16,200 bases of DNA, from assembly GCA_029974875.1 (NCBI GenBank), contig JARKQP010000124.1, positions 1 to 16,200 of the forward strand. Reading direction: 5' to 3'. A model generated the notes under the pieces. It was not told where the DNA came from. It worked only from the letters and a program-made list of their open reading frames with translations, and did not search any database. Each line of letters begins with the position of its first letter. The first letter of the stretch is position 1. This document shows positions 6,173 to 12,498 of this stretch, piece after piece. Source of the DNA: Mobilitalea sp. GTDB taxonomy: Bacteria; Bacillota_A; Clostridia; Lachnospirales; Lachnospiraceae. Made by a program: the position numbers and the translations under genes.

Positions 6173-6284
6173 CTTACTTTTATAAGATTATCTCTTTTGG
6201 GATTAACACGTTTTTCCCTTATATCATAATATATAAATATTATCAATTATAATAATCATATATATATGACTGAATTAAGAAGAA

Positions 6285-6294
6285 ATGATCATAT
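6285..6294. promoter_or_regulatory. Extra ATGATCATAT motif at the 3' end of ulaR
   Basis: ATGATCATAT ends one base before the ulaR stop codon complement (6296-6298). It matches the operator-like cores at 2010-2017, 3097-3106 and 7306-7315 but has no promoter nearby. It may be an auxiliary binding site or chance in A/T-rich DNA. Confidence 0.35.
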
Positions 6295-6295
6295 A

Positions 6296-7072
6296 TTAAA
6301 AAATATCACTTTTTGAAACTTGATGCACATTAACACCGCTTTCACGTAAAGCATTAACAATAATCGGATTTGCCAGCTCATCTGTAATAATATTCTGGAT
6401 GTTGTTTAAGGAACAGCTGACAAAGCTGCTGTTTCTGCCGAGCTTTGTATAATCAGCCAGGATATAAGAGGAGCCTGTAACTCGGCGGAACATTAATTGA
6501 TTGATATTAACCTCATTCAGCATCTCGGTAGTCATTCCGGATTCTAATGAGATTCCCATACATCCGAGAAAACTCTTTTTTGCAGAAACCCGCTCAAGAT
6601 TATTGGTTGCAAATTCGCCCACCATAGCCTCTTTAATTTCACGCAGCTCGCCTCCGGTTAAAATGACAGAAACATTTGAGGAATGCTCTGTGTAAATTGC
6701 TTTACCATTGTTAGTTATTACAGTCACGCGCTTATCCTTGATATATTTGATCATTTGCAGGGCGGTAGAGCTGGTATTAATAAAGATGGTATCACCATCC
6801 TCTACAAGAGATGCTGCATACATTGCAATTAATTTACGGTAGAGTGTGATATCGTCTTCCTGGGTATTAAAATGATCACTAATAATAGAAGCACCGCCAT
6901 AAAAACGTTCTAACTTTTTAGTATCCTCCAGATACTGGAGATCTCTTCTGATTGTCAGCGGAGAAACATTGAATTCTGCAGCTAAATCGCTGACCTTAAC
7001 ATGTCCATTTGCTTTTAATGCTTCTAAAAGCTTACTCCGTCTATTATCCACCAATGCTTTTTCTCTTTTCAT
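6296..7072 (-). CDS. ulaR: DeoR-family transcriptional regulator of the ula locus
   Basis: A 258-aa DeoR/GlpR-type regulator. An N-terminal winged helix-turn-helix spans residues ~11-65 (HVKVSDLAAEFNVSPLTIRR, with the recognition helix about 37-50, then a YGGA signature at 58-61). The C-terminal sugar-phosphate sensor domain (DeoRC, about 80-240) contains DGDTIFINTSSTA, VITNN and VILTGGELR, as usual. These proteins normally repress sugar operons and release DNA when a phosphorylated intermediate binds. It is transcribed divergently from ulaG and converges on the HAD gene. Its own promoter overlaps an operator-like GTTCATATAAT, implying autoregulation. The symbol ulaR is given by family and position; the effector is unknown (L-ascorbate 6-phosphate for E. 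coli UlaR). The RBS is AGAGG (complement of 7082-7086), 9 nt from the ATG. Confidence 0.85.
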   Translation of the reverse strand: MKREKALVDNRRSKLLEALKANGHVKVSDLAAEFNVSPLTIRRDLQYLEDTKKLERFYGGASIISDHFNTQEDDITLYRKLIAMYAASLVEDGDTIFINTSSTALQMIKYIKDKRVTVITNNGKAIYTEHSSNVSVILTGGELREIKEAMVGEFATNNLERVSAKKSFLGCMGISLESGMTTEMLNEVNINQLMFRRVTGSSYILADYTKLGRNSSFVSCSLNNIQNIITDELANPIIVNALRESGVNVHQVSKSDIF

Positions 7073-7116
7073 ATGAGATACCTCTTTTCTTTCCTGTGAA
7101 GTATTGCCTGATATTA

Positions 7117-7145
7117 ATTATATGAACAAAATGAATTGAAGTCAA
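7117..7145 (-). promoter_or_regulatory. Sigma-A promoter of ulaR with overlapping operator motif
   Basis: On the minus strand: TTGACT (complement of 7140-7145), a 17-bp spacer and TATAAT (complement of 7117-7122). GTTCATATAAT overlaps the -10 box, the same arrangement as TCATATAATG at the ulaC -10 box, suggesting autoregulation. Confidence 0.8.
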
Positions 7146-7151
7146 TCAAAT

Positions 7152-7185
7152 AAAAGTGATATTGAAAAGGAAGACATCACTTTTT
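7152..7185 (+). other. Hairpin with T-run in the ulaR-ulaG divergent region
   Basis: AAAAGTGAT (7152-7160) and ATCACTTTT (7176-7184) form a perfect 9-bp stem with a 15-nt loop, followed by one more T. It looks like a rightward terminator but no gene ends here; it lies upstream of the ulaR -35 box. The rest of the 354-bp spacer (7073-7426) holds the two promoters and operator motifs described separately; no gene is supported in it. Confidence 0.4.
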
Positions 7186-7287
7186 CTATAGAAATTATAT
7201 ATTAACAAGGAGATATGAAGAAAGATCAATCAAATTCCTGTATAAGGTTAGTAAAAAGTAATTAAATTATGTCAAACGAGCTTAAAA

Positions 7288-7357
7288 GTTCATTAAATAT
7301 ATTGAATGATCATATAAATGTATTGAAATGAACTTATAAATGTAGTAATATTATAAT
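7288..7357 (+). promoter_or_regulatory. ulaG operator cluster and probable promoter
   Basis: GTTCAT (7288-7293), TGATCA (7307-7312) and ATGAAC (7328-7333) are spaced 19 and 21 bp centre to centre, a near-symmetric array spaced at about two helical turns. TATAAT lies at 7352-7357, 18 bp after ATGAAC, which would then be a poor -35 overlapping the operator; alternatively TTGAAA (7323-7328) pairs with TAATAT (7346-7351) at 17 bp. The exact promoter is uncertain, but the region clearly drives ulaG. Confidence 0.6.
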
Positions 7358-7426
7358 ATAGTTAAATAAAATATACAACACACATTAAAAACGACCGTAT
7401 AAATCATAAAAATCAGGAGGTAGAGA

Positions 7427-8485
7427 ATGAGTAAAATTGATGAGATTACAAGAGAGAGCTGGATCCTTGGTGCATTCCCTGAATGGGGCACTTGGCTAAA
7501 TGAAGAAATAGACCAGGAAGTTGTACCGAAAGGAAATATAGCGATGTGGTGGCTGGGTTGCACCGGTATCTGGCTAAAAACTGAAAACAACACAAACATC
7601 GCCGTAGATTTATGGTTTGGAAATGGTAAGCGCAGCCAAAAAACGAAGCATATGGAGAAGTATCATCAGATGAGGAATATGACAGGCGGACTTCTGACAC
7701 AGCCAAATCTCCGTGCAGCACAAATTGTATATGACCCATTTGCAGTTACTGCAGTTGATGCCGTACTTTCCACCCATTATCACAATGACCATATTGACCC
7801 ATTCTTTGCTGCAGCTGTTATGAAGAACTGTAAGGAGGAGGTTCCCTTCATCGGCCCAAAAGAAAGTGTGAAAAAATGGCTGAGCTATGGTGTACCGGCA
7901 GAACGGTGCATCACGGTAAAACCGGGAGATGTAGTTAAAGTGAAGGATGTTGAAATTGTCATCTTAGATTCCTTTGACAGAACCTGCTTAGTTACAGCAG
8001 ATAAACCGCTCTCCGGTATTTGTCCAACCGATATGGATGAAAAGGCAGTGAACTATTTATTCAAAACACCCGGAGGAAACATTTATCATAGTGGGGATTC
8101 CCATTATTCCGTTTATTATGCGAAGCATGGCAAGGACTATGAAATTGACGTGGCATTTGGATCCTATGGTGAAAATCCCATCGGTAACCAGGATAAAATG
8201 ACCTCCGTTGATATCCTGAGAATGGCAGAAGCGCTACGCACAAAGGTTGTTATTCCGTTCCATTATGATGTATGGACGAATTTTAAAGCTGATCCGGCAG
8301 AAATAATGCTTCTATATAATTTTAAAAAGTATGTGCTGGAATACAAATTCCACCCGTTTATCTGGGAGGTTGGCGGTAAATATGTTTACCCGCAGGATAA
8401 GGATAAGCTGCAGTATCATTACCGCAGAGGCTTTGAAGACTGCTTTACAGAAGAACCAAATGTTCCTTTCCGCTCCATTTTATAA
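7427..8485 (+). CDS. ulaG: L-ascorbate 6-phosphate lactonase UlaG
   Basis: A 352-aa metallo-beta-lactamase-fold lactonase, almost the same length as E. coli UlaG (354 aa) and similar along its whole length, from [20 protein letters not shown] to the final [16 protein letters not shown]. It hydrolyses L-ascorbate 6-phosphate to 3-keto-L-gulonate 6-phosphate in the cytosol. Metal ligands visible: H117, H119, D121 and H122 in [11 protein letters not shown]221/D224/H226 in YHSGDSHYS, and H279 in IPFHYDVW. The ATG at 7427 follows AGGAGGT (7415-7421). It is first gene of the unit ulaG, beta-propeller gene, ulaE and divergent from the regulator. This gene is the best evidence that the locus handles ascorbate or a close analogue. 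Confidence 0.96.
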   Translation: MSKIDEITRESWILGAFPEWGTWLNEEIDQEVVPKGNIAMWWLGCTGIWLKTENNTNIAVDLWFGNGKRSQKTKHMEKYHQMRNMTGGLLTQPNLRAAQIVYDPFAVTAVDAVLSTHYHNDHIDPFFAAAVMKNCKEEVPFIGPKESVKKWLSYGVPAERCITVKPGDVVKVKDVEIVILDSFDRTCLVTADKPLSGICPTDMDEKAVNYLFKTPGGNIYHSGDSHYSVYYAKHGKDYEIDVAFGSYGENPIGNQDKMTSVDILRMAEALRTKVVIPFHYDVWTNFKADPAEIMLLYNFKKYVLEYKFHPFIWEVGGKYVYPQDKDKLQYHYRRGFEDCFTEEPNVPFRSIL

Positions 8486-8553
8486 TGAAGTCTTGGATTA
8501 ATAGCTACAGATAATTTTGTTTGCCTGCGATGACCGGCAGAATGGAGAAGTGA

Positions 8554-9585
8554 ATGAATATAGAGAAAATTGTACTGGATGAAATATATCGGTGCTACTG
8601 TACCAGCAGCGTTACCGTGGATGGGGTTTTGAAAATACTGCTTGCAAGTGAAGAGGTGGAAGGCTCCTGCTATGCATACTTTGGTGAGAATTTCAGTCAG
8701 AAAGAAGTAGTGTGGGAAAAAGCAGGCGGCACGATGTCAATTGTTGAAATTCCAGGAAGTAATGGGGAATTTCTTGCTGTACAGAAATTCTTTCCCGGAT
8801 TTAACGCCTTGAATTCCAAAATTGTATGGGGAAAATATGTAGACGGGAAATGGCAGATAAAAGATTTTATCAGCCTTCCTTATGTACATAGATTTGATAT
8901 TCTGCAGGCAAATGGAAAACGTTATTTCCTTGGGTGTACCCTGTGTGATTCCAAGGCTGCCCGAGATGACTGGTCAGCACCGGGCAGATTATGGGTGGGA
9001 GAACTGCCGGATGACTTAAATCAACCTATGGAATTAAAGTCAATCCAGGAGGGCTTATTAAAGAACCATGGGTACTGCAAAGGTATATTCGAGGGGAAGG
9101 AAGCAGGGTATACCACCTGTGATTCCGGTATTTATGTAGCGGTACCTCCCCAGAGTTCAGGAGAGGAATGGACTGTCCATCACATTTATGATGAGCCCAC
9201 CTCTGATGTGGCTGTTTACGATTTGGATGGGGATGGTGAAAAAGAACTTGCGATAATAGCCCCATTTCATGGTAATCAGTTCAAAATCCTTAAGTATAAG
9301 AAGGATAAGTATGAGGAGGTCTATTCCTATCCGAAGCCTATCGATTTCGCACATGCAGTATGGGCAGGAGATATCAGGGGAAAAGCAACCATCGTTGGAG
9401 GAATCAGGCGTATGGATTGCGAACTGTTTTATATACAATACGATGGAGAAGAATATTTGCACGAAATGATAGAGACAGGAGTGGGAACGGCTAACGTAGC
9501 TATTGTTAGGCAGCCCCAACGGGATATTATCATAAGTGCAAACCATACAAAAAATGAAGCGGCGGTATATCTTATAACAGACTAA
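8554..9585 (+). CDS. Uncharacterised cytosolic beta-propeller-like (FG-GAP/VCBS) protein
   Basis: A 343-aa protein with no signal peptide or membrane segment. It carries one clear FG-GAP/VCBS calcium-loop motif, DLDGDGEKELAI (223-234), followed by APFHGN. Other sections resemble degenerate blades: YVHRFDIL (111-118), KNHGYCKG (170-177), DFAHAVWAGDIRGKATIVGG (264-283) and NVAIVRQPQRDIIISANHTK (314-333). Several put a histidine (H112, H172, H267) just before an outgoing strand, where residues of a propeller often line the central axis. Similar cytosolic propellers include fungal aldos-2-ulose dehydratase; a sugar-processing enzyme is possible, but that is inference. It lies 68 bp after ulaG with GGAG at 8544-8547, and before ulaE, so it is presumably co-expressed. 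It has no counterpart in the E. coli ula operon. Confidence 0.75.
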   Translation: MNIEKIVLDEIYRCYCTSSVTVDGVLKILLASEEVEGSCYAYFGENFSQKEVVWEKAGGTMSIVEIPGSNGEFLAVQKFFPGFNALNSKIVWGKYVDGKWQIKDFISLPYVHRFDILQANGKRYFLGCTLCDSKAARDDWSAPGRLWVGELPDDLNQPMELKSIQEGLLKNHGYCKGIFEGKEAGYTTCDSGIYVAVPPQSSGEEWTVHHIYDEPTSDVAVYDLDGDGEKELAIIAPFHGNQFKILKYKKDKYEEVYSYPKPIDFAHAVWAGDIRGKATIVGGIRRMDCELFYIQYDGEEYLHEMIETGVGTANVAIVRQPQRDIIISANHTKNEAAVYLITD

Positions 9586-9704
9586 TCTGTTTACTTGTTT
9601 TGGGTTTATCTCTTGATCCTTAAAGTGTGGAAGGCTGTTGTTAAATGGTATTTAAAAGGTTATGCAGCGGCCCGTCCAAATGAAAGGAAAGGATTCAATA
9701 AGGT

Positions 9705-10574
9705 ATGAAAAAATATCAATTAGGCTTATATGAAAAATCGATGCCAAACCACCTTACGTGGACAGAAAAGCTTAGTATTGCTAAGGAAACCGGCTTCGAT
9801 TATGTTGAGATAAGTATCGATGAAAGTGATGGAAGATTAAGCCGTCTCGATTATACTAAGGAAGAAAGGTTTGCATTAAAGAAGGCTATTTATGATACGG
9901 GTACGCCTATTTACTCCATGTGTTTAAGCGGTCACCGCAAATATCCATTTGGAAGCCGTAATGCTGAGGTCAGGGAAAAGGGATTACAGATCATGGAGAA
10001 AGCCATTGATTTTGCCGCTGATCTTGGTATCAGGATTATCCAATTAGCCGGATATGATGTCTATTATGAAGAGAGCGGGGAAGATACACGTGAGCTTTTC
10101 TTGATCGGACTGCAAAAGGCTTGTGAGATGGCAGCCTTAAAGGGTATGATTCTTGGCTTTGAAACAATGGAGACAAATTTTATGGATACCGTAGAGAAAT
10201 CCATGTCGTATATTAAGCGGTTAAATAGTCCATATCTTGGAGTATATCCAGACATAGGAAATCTTACAAATGCAAGTTTGATTTATGATAAAAATGTCAA
10301 TAGTGATCTTGAAACAGGAAAAGGACATATTTTTGCAACACATTTAAAGGAAACATTTCCTGGGCATTACCGGGAAGTACCCTTTGGTACCGGACATACA
10401 GATTATCTGACACAATTAAAACTGCTGAAAGAGATGAACGTAAAACTTTTTGTAGGAGAGTTTTGGTATACGGGATCAGAAATATGGAAAGAAGAGCTCG
10501 CATTTGCGAACAAATTCCTAAGAGGTCATTTGGACAAAGTATTTTGTAATGAGATTATGAATTCTGTTCATTGA
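9705..10574 (+). CDS. ulaE: L-ribulose-5-phosphate 3-epimerase UlaE
   Basis: A 289-aa TIM-barrel epimerase of the UlaE/SgaU family (E. coli UlaE 284 aa), which converts L-xylulose 5-phosphate to L-ribulose 5-phosphate in the cytosol. Strong family signatures: LGLYEKSMPNHLTW at the start, GFDYVEISIDESDGRLSRLD (31-50), SMCLSGHRKYPFGS (71-84) and QLAGYDVYYEE (113-123). The probable metal ligands are E153 (GFETME), D183 (YPDIGN), H213 (ATHLKE) and E252 (VGEFWY). A few extra residues follow YPDIGNLTN relative to E. coli. The best Shine-Dalgarno candidate is AAAGGA (9688-9693), rather far upstream of the ATG. It lies 119 bp after the beta-propeller gene with no terminator between, and ends the unit. 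Confidence 0.93.
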   Translation: MKKYQLGLYEKSMPNHLTWTEKLSIAKETGFDYVEISIDESDGRLSRLDYTKEERFALKKAIYDTGTPIYSMCLSGHRKYPFGSRNAEVREKGLQIMEKAIDFAADLGIRIIQLAGYDVYYEESGEDTRELFLIGLQKACEMAALKGMILGFETMETNFMDTVEKSMSYIKRLNSPYLGVYPDIGNLTNASLIYDKNVNSDLETGKGHIFATHLKETFPGHYREVPFGTGHTDYLTQLKLLKEMNVKLFVGEFWYTGSEIWKEELAFANKFLRGHLDKVFCNEIMNSVH

Positions 10575-10584
10575 AGTAATAAGC

Positions 10585-10661
10585 TGCATCTATAGGAAAC
10601 CTTTTGGAATAAATGTGCATTCGAAGGATGGCATTTATGAGGTTTCTTATAGATGCATTTT
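10585..10661 (+). terminator. Terminator of the ulaG-ulaE unit
   Basis: TGCATCTATAGGAAACC (10585-10601) pairs with GGTTTCTTATAGATGCA (10641-10657), giving 17 pairs with one G-U, followed by TTTTAATT. Inside, ATAAATG (10609-10615) pairs with CATTTAT (10632-10638), extending the hairpin. A strong intrinsic terminator. Confidence 0.9.
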
Positions 10662-10933
10662 AATTATAAATCAAATTAATACAAAAATCATAGATAAAGA
10701 GGAAAATAATGTGGGATTATTTAGGATATAATGACTAGATATTATGAAAACTGATTGTAAACGATTGTTTTACAATCTAAAAAGGACTATAATTGTTGCT
10801 ATAAAGATGAAAAATATGGATACAGGATAAAAGATAGCTCGTCAAATAAATAGTAATATATGCCAGAATATTTATAATAATTATTTGGCAGGAAGCGTTC
10901 AGGGGATGAAATAAGAGAGAAAGGGATGAGGAA
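10662..10933. other. Gene-free spacer upstream of the secreted-protein gene
   Basis: A/T-rich DNA after the ulaE terminator. It holds the promoter with an overlapping inverted repeat (10753-10793) and a ~130-nt leader. The leader has a weak 7-bp hairpin (10861-10867 with 10884-10890). A 9-codon frame at 10709-10738 has a passable AGAGG 6 nt upstream but lies before the promoter and is not claimed as a gene. Confidence 0.5.
10753..10793 (+). promoter_or_regulatory. Promoter with overlapping GATTGTAAA inverted repeat
   Basis: TTGTTT (10765-10770), a 17-bp spacer and TATAAT (10788-10793) form the promoter for the secreted protein. GATTGTAAA (10753-10761) and TTTACAATC (10769-10777) form a perfect 9-bp dyad with a 7-bp centre across the -35 box, a likely repressor site. 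The left arm with TGTAAACGAT resembles half of a catabolite-responsive element; the right half does not fit that consensus. Confidence 0.65.
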
Positions 10934-12148
10934 ATGGACATTCAAAGGATAAACAGCAAAGGAAAAAATGACAAGAAGATCAAGGACGCCATCTGGATCA
11001 GAAGAGGGATGTTTAAGAAATTATTAGTGGCTTGTATGGTATTCAGTATAGTCTTCGGTAACTCCATTGATCCGGGAACAGTGAAGGCGGCTGATACAGG
11101 AACCTCTGTCAGCGTAACAGTTAATTACATTGAGGAGATAGCAACCGTTGTACCTGGACCGGGAGGAAGTTCGAAGTTTTATTTGAGTACGGATGGGAAG
11201 AAAAGCTGGGAAATGCTTGATGAGGGCACGAATACGGTTGACCTGTCAGCCATTTTATCAACCAAGGAAGTGACAATATATTTTAAAGGAAATAAGGATA
11301 CGAAAGAAGTGGCCTGTGTTCTTCCTGCCCAGGAGGCCAAAGACCTGACTGCGGCCTATAAGATTGTTGGTGGTGCAGGCAGAATCGAGTTTCAGACCAC
11401 AACCCCTGGTGCTATTGTGGAATATAAAAAAGGTGCAAATGGAGCCTGGAGAACTGCAACTAATCCAATCTATACCTCCATCTATGAAGTAAAGGGTGCA
11501 ACCCTGTACTTTAGGACAGCTGCTACGATAGCGAAGAGATCAGGAAAGATCATTACCGTAAAGGTTCCCAAAAGACCGACGGCACCTGCCGTAAAAGTAG
11601 ATGGAAGCAAAATGATTATAACTGGCCTGAAAAAAGGTGTGACCCGCTATCGCCGAAGTGACAGCCCGACATGGAATCTGTTTAACAACAGTGATTCAAA
11701 GATAAACTATCTCGATTTGCGGAGCATATTAGGAATTGCCCAGGGAACCCCTGTGGAAGCCGGTATGATTGCGGCAGGAACTATTGAATTTTATCAATTA
11801 GGTGACGATAAAAAGCGGAGCTCAAGCATAAAGGTAATTGAAATAGCTGCACAGGCTCCTATCCCTTCGGCAGTCTCTGTCAGCGGAACAACCTTAACCA
11901 TCACGGATACCAATTTAAAAACCTATTATGAGTATACGGTAGTAAATAAAAATTCGACCTTTGACCCTATGAAGGCAAAATGGTCTCAAATAACGGCAAA
12001 AAAACCGGTAGTCGTGAAAAATGTGTCTATAGGTGATAAAATTTATGTGAGGACAAAGAGTACCACGGATCCTGTTACGAAACAGCCGATTTTAGCATCT
12101 GCCATTAGAATGATTACTGTGGACTCGATAACTCCGGCTACGAAGTGA
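10934..12148 (+). CDS. Secreted four-repeat protein of unknown function
   Basis: A 404-aa exported protein. After a basic N-terminus there is a hydrophobic core (about 29-42, FKKLLVACMVFSIVFG) and a probable signal peptidase site after VKA (residue 52). The mature part consists of about four divergent repeats of 80-100 residues. Each starts with beta-rich sequence, has a tryptophan (KKSWEML, GAWRTA, PTWNLF, AKWSQI), then an LDLS/IL-like or equivalent stretch, a YFK/YFR/FYQ/YVR strand and an (I/V)xV end. No catalytic motif, LPXTG anchor or S-layer domain is seen. I recall similar repeat proteins in Lachnospiraceae, but no function is established. The ATG at 10934 with AAGGG (10921-10925) is preferred; M26 is an alternative that would give a more usual signal peptide length. 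It is monocistronic, with its own promoter and terminator. Confidence 0.75.
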   Translation: MDIQRINSKGKNDKKIKDAIWIRRGMFKKLLVACMVFSIVFGNSIDPGTVKAADTGTSVSVTVNYIEEIATVVPGPGGSSKFYLSTDGKKSWEMLDEGTNTVDLSAILSTKEVTIYFKGNKDTKEVACVLPAQEAKDLTAAYKIVGGAGRIEFQTTTPGAIVEYKKGANGAWRTATNPIYTSIYEVKGATLYFRTAATIAKRSGKIITVKVPKRPTAPAVKVDGSKMIITGLKKGVTRYRRSDSPTWNLFNNSDSKINYLDLRSILGIAQGTPVEAGMIAAGTIEFYQLGDDKKRSSSIKVIEIAAQAPIPSAVSVSGTTLTITDTNLKTYYEYTVVNKNSTFDPMKAKWSQITAKKPVVVKNVSIGDKIYVRTKSTTDPVTKQPILASAIRMITVDSITPATK

Positions 12149-12220
12149 TATCTATTTATTTTAGAAGAGCTAAATATACCTAAAACGTCCTAAGAGGGTA
12201 TTCAATTCACTTACGGATAG

Positions 12221-12327
12221 GAGGATGTTACAAAATAGAAGAAATACACCGGATAGTGCAGATATTAGGGAACAATTCTGCACTATCCGGTATAGGCTCT
12301 TCTTTTTGCAACGTCCTCTATTTTTTT
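12221..12327 (+). terminator. Very long terminator hairpin of the secreted-protein gene
   Basis: The core stem ACCGGATAGTGCAGA (12248-12262) / TCTGCACTATCCGGT (12277-12291) is a perfect 15 bp. After an internal loop in which AGAAGA and TCTTCT can also pair, GAGGATGTTACAAAA (12221-12235) pairs with TTTTGCAACGTCCTC (12304-12318) with one mismatch and one G-U. TATTTTTTT follows directly. The whole ~98-nt inverted repeat with its T-run is a terminator, and is also long enough to be a small palindromic element. Confidence 0.8.
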
Positions 12328-12418
12328 GCTCTAACTCTAATTACCTTGTCTGTAATTTAATTGTTATATAATAAAAATAAGGAGTATGTTCCTGGTTTTA
12401 TGTATATACTAAATATAT

Positions 12419-12434
12419 ATGGAATAGATTCCAT
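12419..12434. promoter_or_regulatory. Dyad ATGGAAT-AG-ATTCCAT upstream of the ATPase promoter
   Basis: A perfect 7-bp inverted repeat with a 2-bp centre, 6 bp upstream of the -35 box. It may be an operator; the binding factor is unknown. Confidence 0.4.
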
Positions 12435-12440
12435 TATTAT

Positions 12441-12469
12441 TTGACTCTCTTGGATTTCAGGAGTAAAAT
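12441..12469 (+). promoter_or_regulatory. Sigma-A promoter of the AAA_14/DUF4143 gene
   Basis: TTGACT (12441-12446), a 17-bp spacer and TAAAAT (12464-12469). The predicted start near 12476 leaves the first ATGs (12478, 12484) almost at the 5' end and supports the start at 12499. Confidence 0.7.
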
Positions 12470-12498
12470 ACCTATAAATGATTATGGAGGTGAAAGAG

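Larger units (their letters stand above)
12149..12498. other. Gene-free spacer between secreted-protein gene and ATPase gene
   Basis: Holds the long terminator hairpin (12221-12327), a perfect dyad ATGGAAT-AG-ATTCCAT (12419-12434) and the ATPase promoter (12441-12469). The rest is A/T-rich with nothing recognised. Confidence 0.6.

Noticed and set aside
6067..6252. 61-aa reading frame across the terminator and MITE-like element
   Set aside because: It runs through hairpin and palindrome sequence, has no ribosome binding site and encodes low-complexity peptide.
7215..7265. 16-codon frame after AAGGAG in the ulaR-ulaG spacer
   Set aside because: Only 2 nt separate AAGGAG from the ATG, too close for efficient initiation, and the peptide has no recognisable feature.
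9586..9704. Possible separate promoter for ulaE
   Set aside because: TTGATC and A/T-rich hexamers are present, but no -35/-10 pair with proper spacing was found, so read-through from ulaG is assumed.
10709..10738. 9-codon frame MWDYLGYND with AGAGG 6 nt upstream
   Set aside because: It lies before the recognised promoter, is very short, and in A/T-rich DNA could easily be chance.
10757..10777. Catabolite-responsive element (cre) at the secreted-protein promoter
   Set aside because: Only the left half (TGTAAACGAT) fits; the right half lacks the required CA end, so it is reported as an unassigned dyad.
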